Positions 44,289-52,783 of a stretch of DNA of 64,000 nt are shown here, in pieces. Location of the stretch: the NCBI GenBank assembly GCA_963666935.1, contig OY762936.1, positions 1,426,001 to 1,490,000 of the forward strand, read 5' to 3'. Source of the DNA: G963666935 sp963666935. GTDB taxonomy: Bacteria; Bacillota; Clostridia; Christensenellales; CAG-138. Within the stretch, counting starts at the first letter, position 1. Each line of letters opens with the position of its first letter. The position numbers were made by a program, and so were the translations under genes. Below the pieces are notes generated by a model. That model ran no database searches and was not told the DNA's origin. It worked only from the letters and a program-made list of their open reading frames with translations.

Positions 44289-45589
44289 CGAATGGCCGCA
44301 TCACGGTAATCGGTGCCGGACTTGCGGGTTGTGAGGCCGCGTTCCAGCTTGCGGAACGCGGCCTGCCTGTTGCGCTTTATGAGATGAAACCCCAGAAAAA
44401 ATCGCCGGCGCACCATAGGGATAGCTTTGCCGAACTGGTCTGCTCCAATTCGCTCAGGTCGGACAGAATCCAAAACGGCGCAGGGCTGATGAAGGAGGAA
44501 ATGCGCAAGCTGAATTCCTTGATTCTATCTTGTACCGATGTTACCCGGGTTCCCGCAGGCGGCGCGCTGGCGGTGGACCGAGAAGGGTTTACCGCTCTGG
44601 TTACGGAAAGGATCCGCTCCCATCCTCAGATTGAGGTTATCTCAGAGGAAGCGGAAGAGCTACCAGATTCTCCGGCCATCGTCGCCACGGGCCCGCTAAC
44701 GGAAGGGAAGCTCTTGCGCGCCATCGAAGAATTCTTCGGCGAGGGGCTGCATTTCTACGATGCTGCCGCGCCTGTGGTGCGGGCGGATTCGCTGGATATG
44801 AGCAAGGTGTTTCGCGCCTCCCGGTATGAGCGGGGGAGCGACTACCTCAACTGCCCTATGACCCGAGAGGAGTATTTCGATTTTGTGCGCGCGCTGGTGC
44901 AGGCGCAAACGGCGCCCCTGAAAGAATTCGAGACGTTGAAGGTCTTCGAGGGCTGCATGCCGGTTGAAGCGATGGCTAAGCGAGGGGAAATGACGCTGGC
45001 CTTTGGGCCGCTGAAGCCTGTGGGACTTATGGATGAGAGGACGGGGGCAAAGCCCTTTGCCGTGGTGCAGCTTCGGCAGGACGACGCGGAGGGCACGCTC
45101 TATAATATTGTTGGATTTCAAACAAATCTGAAATTCGGTGAGCAGAGGCGCGTGTTCGGCATGATCCCGGGCCTAGAAAACGCAGAGTATGCGCGGTATG
45201 GGGTGATGCACCGCAACACGTTTATTCAATCCCCTGGAAAGCTGGACTGGAAGTATGAGACCAAAGCAAAAGAGGGGCTGTACTTTGCGGGCCAAATTAC
45301 GGGCGTGGAGGGCTATATTGAAAGCGCCGGAAGCGGACTGGTGGCGGGCATCAACTTGGCACATCAGATTTTGGGCAAGCCGGCGGTAGACTTTACGAGA
45401 GCTACGGCGCTGGGAGCCATGGCCCATTATGTTTCAGAATATGCGGGCGGGAATTTCCAACCCATGAACATCAACTTCGGTATCATGGAATCCATAGCGG
45501 ATGCGCCACGCAGTAAGCAGGAGCGGTATACGCGAATTGCCCACCGGGCCTTGTGTACGATTGATGAAATCATTTCGAAGAAATTGTAA
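44285..45589 (+). CDS. trmFO: Folate-dependent tRNA (uracil54-C5)-methyltransferase TrmFO
   Basis: TrmFO uses 5,10-methylene-THF and FADH2 to make ribothymidine at position 54 of tRNA. The 434-residue flavoprotein starts ITVIGAGLAGCEAAFQLAERG and has SFAELVCSNSLRSD and the FAGQITGVEGYIESAGSGL segment. It is coupled to topA by ATGA. In many Firmicutes xerC follows; it does not here. Confidence 0.97.
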   Translation: MTNGRITVIGAGLAGCEAAFQLAERGLPVALYEMKPQKKSPAHHRDSFAELVCSNSLRSDRIQNGAGLMKEEMRKLNSLILSCTDVTRVPAGGALAVDREGFTALVTERIRSHPQIEVISEEAEELPDSPAIVATGPLTEGKLLRAIEEFFGEGLHFYDAAAPVVRADSLDMSKVFRASRYERGSDYLNCPMTREEYFDFVRALVQAQTAPLKEFETLKVFEGCMPVEAMAKRGEMTLAFGPLKPVGLMDERTGAKPFAVVQLRQDDAEGTLYNIVGFQTNLKFGEQRRVFGMIPGLENAEYARYGVMHRNTFIQSPGKLDWKYETKAKEGLYFAGQITGVEGYIESAGSGLVAGINLAHQILGKPAVDFTRATALGAMAHYVSEYAGGNFQPMNINFGIMESIADAPRSKQERYTRIAHRALCTIDEIISKKL

Positions 45590-45601
45590 AAGACAATTGG
45601 A

Positions 45602-45629
45602 TTGACACATGGGATCTGTTGCATATGAT
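45602..45629 (+). promoter_or_regulatory. Sigma-A promoter for hslVU
   Basis: TTGACA at 45602-45607, 16-base spacer, TATGAT at 45624-45629. GAGGT then precedes the hslV ATG. Confidence 0.75.
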
Positions 45630-45663
45630 ATGATGAGTGCAACTGAAATGTGAGGTAATATAT

Positions 45664-46197
45664 ATGGCTTTGATGGGAACAACAATTGTTGCCGTTCGCA
45701 AGGATGGAAAATGCGCGATCGCCGGCGACGGCCAAGTTACGATGGGTGAAAAAACCATCATGAAAAGCAGCGCAAAAAAAGTGCGTCGCCTCTATGAAGA
45801 TAAGGTGGTTGTGGGGTTTGCGGGTTCCGTTGCGGACGCGTTTTCCCTTTGTGATCGGTTTGAGTCGAAACTGGTTCAGCACAGCGGCAGCATGAAGCGC
45901 GCCGCAGTATCTTTGGCGCAGGAGTGGCGGGGCGACAAAGTCCTTCGCCACCTTGAAGCGCTGTTGATCGCGGCAGACAAAGAAGAACTGCTGATCATAT
46001 CGGGCACCGGTGAAGTGATCGACCCAGACGACGGCGTCGCCGCCATCGGGTCCGGTGGTATGTTCGCATTGGCGGCCGCACGGGCGCTCAAACAGAACAC
46101 GGATTTTTCGGCGCGTGAAATTGCGGAAAAGTCCATCCGGATCGCTTCGGAAATTTGTGTTTTCACCAACGGAAATATCACAGTGGAGGAAGTCTAA
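45664..46197 (+). CDS. hslV: ATP-dependent protease peptidase subunit HslV (ClpQ)
   Basis: HslV is the proteasome-like peptidase chamber of HslUV. The 177-residue product reads MALMGTTIVAVRKDGKCAIAG; the catalytic N-terminal threonine is the first Thr after a five-residue leader (MALMG), which must be removed. The core AGDGQVTMGEK and VVGFAGSVADAFSL is conserved, and the end GNITVEEV is typical. It is followed by hslU two bases later. Confidence 0.96.
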   Translation: MALMGTTIVAVRKDGKCAIAGDGQVTMGEKTIMKSSAKKVRRLYEDKVVVGFAGSVADAFSLCDRFESKLVQHSGSMKRAAVSLAQEWRGDKVLRHLEALLIAADKEELLIISGTGEVIDPDDGVAAIGSGGMFALAAARALKQNTDFSAREIAEKSIRIASEICVFTNGNITVEEV

Positions 46198-46198
46198 T

Positions 46199-47581
46199 AT
46201 GATGACGCCAAGAGAAACGGTGGAGGCGCTGGACAGATATATCGTGGGACAGGATAAGGCAAAACGGGCCGTGGCCATTGCCCTTCGGAACCGCTATCGG
46301 CGCAGCAGGCTTTCTGAGGAACTGCGAGAAGAGATCACCCCAAAAAACATCCTCATGATCGGGCCTACCGGCGTGGGTAAAACCGAGATTGCCAGACGCC
46401 TAGCAAAATTAGTGGACGCTCCCTTTATCAAAGTGGAAGCTACCAAATTCACGGAAGTGGGCTATGTGGGCCGCGACGTGGAGTCCATGGTGCGAGACCT
46501 TGTGGAGGCATCCATTCGCATCTGCAAAGACAAAGTAACGCAGCGCGTGCATGTGGCGGCTGACGCGGCGGCGGAGCAACGGCTAATTGATATTCTGATG
46601 CCCGTTCATGCCACAAAGCCCAAACAGAACATCAATCCGCTGCAGCTGCTTTTGGGTGCGTCCAAGGACGAGGAAGAACCCGTGCTGACGGAGGAGGAGA
46701 GGCATAGTTATACCCAGAAGCGGGATGAGGTGGCCCATGCCCTGCGCAGCGGTGCGTTGGAAAATGAAATCGTGGAGATTGAGGTGGAGCAGAGCGCACA
46801 GGGCAACGACACCATGATTGCCATGGGAATCGACATCAACCTCAACGATATGATGGGGTCTCTACTGCCTACTAAAAAGAAAAATCGCAAGGTTAAGGTC
46901 TCCGAGGCACGGCGGATTCTTGCCCAGGACGAGAGCGAGAAGCTCATCGACATGGACGAGGTTATTCATGTGGCCGTTGAGAAGGCGGAGCAAGACGGTA
47001 TCATCTTTATTGACGAAATCGATAAAATCGCGGGCTCGGAACACAGTGGTGGCATGGACGTATCCCGAGAAGGCGTACAGAGGGACATCCTGCCCATCGT
47101 GGAAGGGTCTACGGTGAATACCAAGTACGGCCCCGTAAAAACTGATTTTATTCTCTTTATCGCGGCCGGGGCGTTCCATATTTCCAAGGTCAGCGATCTG
47201 ATCCCAGAGTTGCAGGGCCGGTTCCCTATTCGCGTGAAGCTAAGTGCGCTGAACGTAGAGGATTACAAGTGTATTTTGACACAGCCGGAACATGCCATCA
47301 CCAAGCAGTATACGGCGCTGCTCAAAACGGATAACATTTTGCTGAGCTTTACGGACGACGCGTTGGACGCCATTGCAAAATACGCCTACAATGCCAACGA
47401 GAGCACAGAAAACATTGGGGCCAGAAGGCTACATACCATTGTGGAAAACCTGCTGGACGATATCTCCTTCAATGCAGGCGGAGATCATCCACTCATCAAG
47501 GTTGAAGTTGATGAGCAGTACGTGAAAGAGCATATTTCAAAGGAGTACGAAGAAGAGGATTTGCGCAAGTTTATTCTCTAA
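46199..47581 (+). CDS. hslU: AAA+ ATPase HslU (ClpY)
   Basis: HslU unfolds substrates for HslV. The 460 residues have MIGPTGVGKTEIARRLAKL, a variable I domain, FIDEIDKIAG and AAGAFHISKVSDLIPELQGRFPIRV, and the C-terminal FIL end that activates HslV. ATGs at 46199 and 46202 are equivalent candidates after GGAGGAAG. codY, which often follows in Firmicutes, is replaced here by a lipoprotein gene. Confidence 0.96.
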   Translation: MMTPRETVEALDRYIVGQDKAKRAVAIALRNRYRRSRLSEELREEITPKNILMIGPTGVGKTEIARRLAKLVDAPFIKVEATKFTEVGYVGRDVESMVRDLVEASIRICKDKVTQRVHVAADAAAEQRLIDILMPVHATKPKQNINPLQLLLGASKDEEEPVLTEEERHSYTQKRDEVAHALRSGALENEIVEIEVEQSAQGNDTMIAMGIDINLNDMMGSLLPTKKKNRKVKVSEARRILAQDESEKLIDMDEVIHVAVEKAEQDGIIFIDEIDKIAGSEHSGGMDVSREGVQRDILPIVEGSTVNTKYGPVKTDFILFIAAGAFHISKVSDLIPELQGRFPIRVKLSALNVEDYKCILTQPEHAITKQYTALLKTDNILLSFTDDALDAIAKYAYNANESTENIGARRLHTIVENLLDDISFNAGGDHPLIKVEVDEQYVKEHISKEYEEEDLRKFIL

Positions 47582-47590
47582 AGGCCGCAA

Positions 47591-48613
47591 ATGAAAAGAC
47601 TTATTTGCCTTTTGACATCAATAAGCCTGATTTTATGCGTATTCGCTGGCTGCGTTTCTGTAGCGGCCACGGCGAATACGCTGATTCCAGCAGAACCGGA
47701 AGCGGCAACGCTTGCAGCGGGTTCCGCCGCCACAGACACTGTTCTGCTTGCCGCAGTGCCTGAAACGCTTGCAGCGGGTTCCGCCGGGACAAGCTCTTCA
47801 TTGACGCCCGCAAGCCAAATCGATAATTTGGCTACCGCATCCAACAGCGAGTTCACAACCGCCACGCCTTCTTCGACGCCCAGCCCCAGCCCGACGCCAT
47901 CCGCTACGCCGTCTCCGACGCCGTCCTATACAGTTAGCAAAGTGGATTCCACAGCGGCTTATGTCAATGCCAAAACGATCAACCTCCGATCAGGTCCCGG
48001 AACGGACTACGAGGTGCTTGGAGAGTATGCGCGGTACGATACGCTGAATGTTACGGGCAAGACCGGGGAATGGTATCGAGTGAAGATCGAAGGTGAAACG
48101 GGCTTCATGCTCAAGGCATATGTGACGATTGGCATCTACGCGACCCCGTCGCCCACGCCCAAGGCAACCCCCAAAGCGACCGCCACGCCAAAACCTTCGG
48201 CGTCGCCGTCTCCCACGGCAACAGCGGTTTTCGCGTCGGTGGGAAACTACAGCGAAAGCGAGTTGCTCACGCTGGCAAGACTGGTGCACGAGGAAGCCTA
48301 CGGCACCTCGCTGGAGGCACAGATGGCGGTTGCCAATGTGATTCTCAACCGCATCAACAGCAGTAAATTCCCCAATACGGTGGACGGCGTGGTCTACCAA
48401 TCGGGACAGTTCTCACCTGCCCAAGATTCTGGATTTGAGAGCGTGGCTCCGTCTTCCCGCTCGGTGGAGGCCGTAACGGAAATTTTTGTGAATGGAAATT
48501 TGATTCTTCCGGCCAATATTCTTTATTTCAGAGCGGCGAGTCTTGGTACCTCGCGGTCCGGATACACGTATTACGCCACCTACGGAGGGAACGCGTTCTT
48601 TTCAAAAGATTAA
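47591..48613 (+). CDS. SleB-type cell wall hydrolase lipoprotein with SH3 domain
   Basis: The 340-residue product has a lipobox (VFAGC), a low-complexity Ala/Thr/Pro region with a repeated TLAAGSA, a bacterial SH3 domain (about 125-180, INLRSGPGTDYEVLGEY), a second Thr/Pro linker, and a C-terminal Hydrolase_2 domain (LARLVHEEAYGTSLEAQMAVANVILNRI), as in the spore cortex lytic transglycosylase SleB. The Glu in the EEA segment is the expected catalytic residue. It starts nine bases after hslU, so it may be expressed with the protease. Whether it acts on spore cortex or on vegetative wall is unclear. Confidence 0.85.
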   Translation: MKRLICLLTSISLILCVFAGCVSVAATANTLIPAEPEAATLAAGSAATDTVLLAAVPETLAAGSAGTSSSLTPASQIDNLATASNSEFTTATPSSTPSPSPTPSATPSPTPSYTVSKVDSTAAYVNAKTINLRSGPGTDYEVLGEYARYDTLNVTGKTGEWYRVKIEGETGFMLKAYVTIGIYATPSPTPKATPKATATPKPSASPSPTATAVFASVGNYSESELLTLARLVHEEAYGTSLEAQMAVANVILNRINSSKFPNTVDGVVYQSGQFSPAQDSGFESVAPSSRSVEAVTEIFVNGNLILPANILYFRAASLGTSRSGYTYYATYGGNAFFSKD

Positions 48614-48641
48614 GACTATTTGAAGTTCATACGGGAATACT

Positions 48642-48676
48642 AATACCGCATTTTCAATGGAAAGGCGGTATTTTTT
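48642..48676 (+). promoter_or_regulatory. Terminator-like hairpin that contains the ribosome-binding site of the GMPP-like gene
   Basis: AATACCGC (48642-48649) pairs perfectly with GCGGTATT (48665-48672), followed by TTTT and then directly the ATG at 48677. AAAGGCGG, the only Shine-Dalgarno, is inside the loop and right arm. The element is either a terminator for the upstream lipoprotein gene or an on/off control of the next gene. Confidence 0.7.
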
Positions 48677-51085
48677 ATGAAGGCGATCATCATGGCCGGA
48701 GGGCAGGGGAAGCGGCTGCGTCCCCTCACCTGCACGATGCCAAAACCTCTGGTTCCCCTTCTAAACAAGCCCGTAATGGATTACGGCATCGAACTTTTGA
48801 GGCAGCACGGGGTAACGGACATCACGGCTACGCTCTGGTATTTGCCCAATATGATTATGAAGCGGTATGGAGACGGGCGGTTTATGGGTGTAAGAATGAC
48901 GTACTCTGTGGAAACAGTGCCGCTGGGCACGGCGGGAAGCGTCAGAAAGGCCGCGGGGAAGGCGGATGACCGATACTTGATCCTCAGCGGGGATGCGCTG
49001 ACCGATTTGGATATTACGGCGGCGCTTCGGGAGCATGAGGCCAATCAAGCCAAAGTGACGATTGTATTAAAACGGGTGGATGCGCCGACCGAATATGGGG
49101 TCGCGCTAATGGACAAGGACGGAAAAATCAGGCAGTTTTTGGAAAAGCCCATGCTTTCAGAAGTATTCAGCGACCTTGCCAACACCGGAATCTACATTTT
49201 AGAGCCGGAGATTATTGAACGCATTCCAGAAGATACGGAATTCGACTTCAGCAAAGACCTCTTCCCGCTGTTGCTTAAAGAAAACATTCCAATATTCGGC
49301 CATGTGACCGAAAAATATTGGTGCGACATCGGCGATCTGGAGCAGTACATTTCCGCACAGAAGGACATGCTGGATGGGAAGTGCGACTTTTGCACCATTG
49401 CGGAAAAGCGAAACGGCATTTTTGTTGAGCCGGGGGCAAAGCTTTCCGAGCGCTGCGTGATCATGCCGCCGTGCTACATTGGTAGCAACGCGGAAATCGC
49501 AGACGGTGCCATTTTGGCGGATCATTCGGTCATAGGCACATCGGTGCGGATTGGAAGGAGCAGCAGCGCAAAGCGATCCATTTTGATGGAGGACGTATTG
49601 GTGCGGGAAAATGTGGAGATACGGGGCGCCATTTTGTGCGAGGGGGCACATGTAAACAGCGGAGCGTCGTTGTTTGCTCATGCCGCAGTTGGCGCAGGGA
49701 GTAATATTGGAAAAAACTGCTCCGTTGCCAGCGGCGTTTCCATATGGCCAGAAAAAAACCTAGAGGACGACAGCCAATGCTGTGAAAATCTCATCTGGGA
49801 TGAAGGGAAGAAAAAACCGGAATCCACCATGGCCCTAAGGGGATTTGCGGATTTTGATATCACCCCCGAATACGCGGCCCGGGTGGGCGCCGCTTTTGCT
49901 GCCACCATGCGCATCCCCGCGGAGATCGCCATTGTTACCGACGGCAGCCAGCAGGCGGTTATGCTGAAATATGCGGTAATTTCCGGCGTAATCTCTCAGG
50001 GCGTGGATCTTTACGACATGGGGCTATGCGGATATTCCGCTTTTGAAAACGGCATACGCACCCTGAACCTCGCGGGCGGCATTTATATTCGCCACAGCGG
50101 CGCGGAGCCCCACGCGGCGGAAATCATACTCTGCGATAAGAGTGGGGCGGAGATCACAGGCGGTGCGTTCCGCAGCTTTAAGCAGGAGCTGGGATTGGGT
50201 GCAAGACTGCCGGTGACTGGGAGCAGGCTGGGAATTTTACAGCGGGTGAGCAGCATTGAAAAGGTGTATGAGGCCAATCTTGCGAGAACTGCCCGCAAAA
50301 CAAATCCCAGTGGCGGCAGGGGCAGCGTGATTATCGGGGGATCGGGAGAGGTGTATGATTCTGTGGCCCGGATTCTTTTGCCCTGTGGTTACGATGTTCG
50401 ATATTCTTCGGAGAAGAAAAAATCCGTTTTGATGAGCGCCGTGGCGCATGAGCGGGCAGACGTCGGGTTTTTGATCGACGATGAAAACAACACGCTGGAA
50501 TCCGTGATATTCGAAGACGAGGAAGTTAACGCAAACAAGCTGGCAGCCATACTCATGCTATTGGCTTTGCGGGAAGGCCGGATGAAGGCGTTTTTCGCGC
50601 CGGTAAGCCTCCCCGAAGAGTACGTCAAGTACTTGGAAGCCAATGGTGCCAAGGTGAAGCGTGCGCCCAAAGAACGTGCAAAGTGGATGCGGGCAGCCCT
50701 GAGCGAGGAGGGATATTTGCCGGAGCTTTTTGAGCCGGAGGCATGCATTATACGCATTGCGCACTGTGCTGTAAATGGCGAGTTGAAGGAACTGCTCAAC
50801 GGCCTGCCATACGTGGCCACCGAAGAGAAGAGCGTGGGATGTTCTTGGAAGGATATGGGGAGGATTTTGCGAAACATCGTGGATACAGAGCAGTATGAGC
50901 GCATTGAGCTGATGGATGGGGTCAAGGTGAAGGACGACAAGGGATGGATCCTCGTAAGCCCCGAAAAAGACCTTAACGCCTGCCGCGTGATTGCCGGGAG
51001 CTTTGATTCGGAGTATTCAAAAGAGCTGACGGACCTTTACATCGAAAAAATTCGAGGTATGACGGAAGAAAACGGAAAATCCTGA
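48677..51085 (+). CDS. Mannose-1-phosphate guanylyltransferase-like protein with degenerate phosphomannomutase domain
   Basis: The 802 residues consist of a nucleotidyltransferase (1-235, MKAIIMAGGQGKRLRPLT with the pyrophosphorylase signature, LILSGDALTDLD and FLEKP), left-handed beta-helix hexapeptides (about 250-350), and a phosphohexomutase-like domain (about 378-802). The last has lost its motifs: where TASHNP is expected near 470 I read RHSGAEP, and the DGDxDR metal loop near 600 reads DDENNT. The mutase part is therefore probably regulatory or structural. The first part should make an NDP-sugar, perhaps GDP-mannose, for glycans; the PMT-type glycosyltransferase is in the same neighbourhood. 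Confidence 0.85.
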   Translation: MKAIIMAGGQGKRLRPLTCTMPKPLVPLLNKPVMDYGIELLRQHGVTDITATLWYLPNMIMKRYGDGRFMGVRMTYSVETVPLGTAGSVRKAAGKADDRYLILSGDALTDLDITAALREHEANQAKVTIVLKRVDAPTEYGVALMDKDGKIRQFLEKPMLSEVFSDLANTGIYILEPEIIERIPEDTEFDFSKDLFPLLLKENIPIFGHVTEKYWCDIGDLEQYISAQKDMLDGKCDFCTIAEKRNGIFVEPGAKLSERCVIMPPCYIGSNAEIADGAILADHSVIGTSVRIGRSSSAKRSILMEDVLVRENVEIRGAILCEGAHVNSGASLFAHAAVGAGSNIGKNCSVASGVSIWPEKNLEDDSQCCENLIWDEGKKKPESTMALRGFADFDITPEYAARVGAAFAATMRIPAEIAIVTDGSQQAVMLKYAVISGVISQGVDLYDMGLCGYSAFENGIRTLNLAGGIYIRHSGAEPHAAEIILCDKSGAEITGGAFRSFKQELGLGARLPVTGSRLGILQRVSSIEKVYEANLARTARKTNPSGGRGSVIIGGSGEVYDSVARILLPCGYDVRYSSEKKKSVLMSAVAHERADVGFLIDDENNTLESVIFEDEEVNANKLAAILMLLALREGRMKAFFAPVSLPEEYVKYLEANGAKVKRAPKERAKWMRAALSEEGYLPELFEPEACIIRIAHCAVNGELKELLNGLPYVATEEKSVGCSWKDMGRILRNIVDTEQYERIELMDGVKVKDDKGWILVSPEKDLNACRVIAGSFDSEYSKELTDLYIEKIRGMTEENGKS

Positions 51086-51136
51086 AAAGACGCGCAGATA
51101 TTTGACCGTTGCTTTTCGGCTTTGGCGTGATAAAAT

Positions 51137-51167
51137 AAATGAGCATGGCTTTTTGCGATGCTCATTT
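51137..51167. other. Perfect 10-bp stem-loop before trmL
   Basis: AAATGAGCAT (51137-51146) and ATGCTCATTT (51158-51167) with an 11-base loop GGCTTTTTGCG. There is no T run on the plus strand, so it is not a classic terminator of the preceding gene. Confidence 0.6.
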
Positions 51168-51186
51168 GCTTATGGAGGTGAGCCCT

Positions 51187-51648
51187 TTGTTCCATATCGT
51201 ACTGGTGGAGCCGGAGATCCCGCCCAATACGGGGAATATTTCGCGCACCTGCGCCATCACAGGAACCACTTTGCACATGGTGCGCCCGTTTGGGTTTGAA
51301 ATCAGCGACAGGACGTTGAAGCGCGCGGGGTTGGACTATTGGCGGGACCTTGACGTGCATTATTACGATTCCTTTGAGGAGGTAGAGGCGGCATATCCAT
51401 TAGCGCGCTTCTTTTTGACTTCTACCCATGCAAAGCGAAACTATTGCGATGTTGCATACAGGGATGGAGACTTTCTTGTGTTTGGGAAAGAGACTGCGGG
51501 CCTTGGGGCCAAGCTGCTTGCGCGCAGGGCGGAGGATACTATTCGGATTCCCATGCGAAGCGGGCAGCGCTCGCTGAATCTATCCAATTCGGCCGCTATC
51601 GTGCTTTATGAGGCGCTGCGGCAGACAGGATTTGCCGGACTTTCATGA
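51187..51648 (+). CDS. trmL: tRNA (cytidine34/uridine34-2'-O)-methyltransferase TrmL
   Basis: TrmL methylates the wobble ribose of leucine tRNAs. The 153-residue SPOUT protein shows IVLVEPEIPPNTGNISRTCA, LVFGKETAGLGAKLL and MRSGQRSLNLSNSAAIVLYEALRQ, and is the normal length. The frame is open to 51139, but GGAGGTG at 51174-51180 points to the TTG at 51187, which gives the canonical start. Confidence 0.93.
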   Translation: MFHIVLVEPEIPPNTGNISRTCAITGTTLHMVRPFGFEISDRTLKRAGLDYWRDLDVHYYDSFEEVEAAYPLARFFLTSTHAKRNYCDVAYRDGDFLVFGKETAGLGAKLLARRAEDTIRIPMRSGQRSLNLSNSAAIVLYEALRQTGFAGLS

Positions 51649-51687
51649 GAGCATCAAGAAAGTAGCCGTTTTTTGGGATTTTTATGC

Positions 51688-51716
51688 TTGACATGGGGAA
51701 GGATATTGATTACAAT
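51688..51716 (+). promoter_or_regulatory. Sigma-A promoter for rplM-rpsI
   Basis: A consensus TTGACA at 51688-51693, 17-base spacer and TACAAT at 51711-51716. Confidence 0.88.
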
Positions 51717-51722
51717 ATCACC

Positions 51723-51823
51723 TGTGTGTTCATTAAGAATGGGTGCGTACGGCCCGCCCCGGCACGTACAAGGTCATCTTGATTGCATTCAAGTCAATTT
51801 ACTACTTATTAGGAGGATTCGCC
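51723..51823 (+). promoter_or_regulatory. Candidate ribosomal protein L13 autoregulatory leader
   Basis: About 100 untranslated bases contain a GTACG/CGTAC pair (51747-51751 with 51765-51769) around a GC-rich loop and a CTTGA/TCAAG hairpin (51778-51793) just before the AGGAGG site. Firmicutes rplM is known to have a leader bound by L13; I infer this from position and structure, not from a covariance match. Confidence 0.45.
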
Positions 51824-52276
51824 ATGAAAACCTATATGGCAAAGGGCGAGACCGTCGAACGGAAGTGGTATGTTGTGGATGCTGACGGAATGGTGCTCGG
51901 CCGTCTCGCTTCACAGGTAGCCGCTATTCTTCGCGGGAAAAACAAGCCCATATATACCCCCCATTGCGATACCGGTGATCACGTCATCATTATCAATGCG
52001 GGGAAAATTGCATTGACCGGCGATAAGCTGGATAAGAAAAAGTACATTCATCATACCGGCTATCCGGGCGGAATTCGGGAAATCACTTACCGTGACCTTT
52101 TGGCCAAGAAGCCGGAATTTGCGGTTTATGAGGCCATTCGCAGGATGATGCCCAAGGGCCCTCTTGGCCGCAAAATGCTCAAAAAAGTCCGTATTTATGC
52201 GGGCAGTGAGCATGAAAACGCTGCCCAGATGCCCGAAGTGCTCGTATTGAAATATGGGAAGGGAGGAACAAATTAA
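51824..52276 (+). CDS. rplM: 50S ribosomal protein L13
   Basis: L13, 150 residues: KTYMAKGETVERKWYVVDAD, LGRLASQVAAILRGKNKP, MLPKGPLGRKM-like MMPKGPLGRKMLKKVRIYAG and an HENAAQMPEVL end. The ATG at 51824 has AGGAGG upstream. It overlaps rpsI by one base. Confidence 0.98.
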   Translation: MKTYMAKGETVERKWYVVDADGMVLGRLASQVAAILRGKNKPIYTPHCDTGDHVIIINAGKIALTGDKLDKKKYIHHTGYPGGIREITYRDLLAKKPEFAVYEAIRRMMPKGPLGRKMLKKVRIYAGSEHENAAQMPEVLVLKYGKGGTN

Positions 52277-52671
52277 TGGCAACTGTTACTCAGTATCTTG
52301 GTACCGGAAGGCGTAAAAAGTCTGTTGCTCGTGTTCGTCTGCTTCCCGGCACAGGCAATATTACCATCAACAAGCGCGAAATCGATGATTATTTTGGCTA
52401 CGAAACCCTGAAAATGATCGTGCGCGCTCCTATGACGCTCACGGATACGCTGAGCAAGTTCGACGTCATTGTTAACGTATACGGAGGCGGAACTACCGGC
52501 CAGGCCGGCGCCATTCGTCATGGCATCGCCCGCGCGCTGCTTAGTGTGGACCCCGCGCTGCGCGGATCCCTCAAAAAAGCCGGATTCCTTACGCGTGATC
52601 CTCGCATGAAGGAAAGAAAGAAGTACGGCCTCAAAGCCGCGCGCCGCGCGCCCCAGTTCTCCAAGAGATAA
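52276..52671 (+). CDS. rpsI: 30S ribosomal protein S9
   Basis: S9, 131 residues: QYLGTGRRKKSVARVRLLPG, GGTTGQAGAIRHGIARALL and the basic end KKYGLKAARRAPQFSKR, where the terminal lysine-arginine tail reaches the P-site tRNA. Second gene of rplM-rpsI. Confidence 0.98.
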   Translation: MATVTQYLGTGRRKKSVARVRLLPGTGNITINKREIDDYFGYETLKMIVRAPMTLTDTLSKFDVIVNVYGGGTTGQAGAIRHGIARALLSVDPALRGSLKKAGFLTRDPRMKERKKYGLKAARRAPQFSKR

Positions 52672-52691
52672 AAACTGTATTACATACACAA

Positions 52692-52720
52692 ACAAAAGCG
52701 CCTTTCATGGCGCTTTTGTT
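52692..52720. terminator. Terminator after rpsI
   Basis: AAAAGCGCC / GGCGCTTTT with a six-base loop, symmetric enough to act on both strands; the convergent lipoprotein gene ends 64 bases further on. Confidence 0.88.
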
Positions 52721-52783
52721 ATGTGATGTTTATTTTGATTATTGAGCGATCTGATATTTAGGCTCGCTTTCGTATGTTAAGCA

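Noticed and set aside
45427..46278. A 283-residue minus-strand frame across trmFO, hslV and hslU
   Set aside because: Crosses three well-supported genes and a promoter; no family features.
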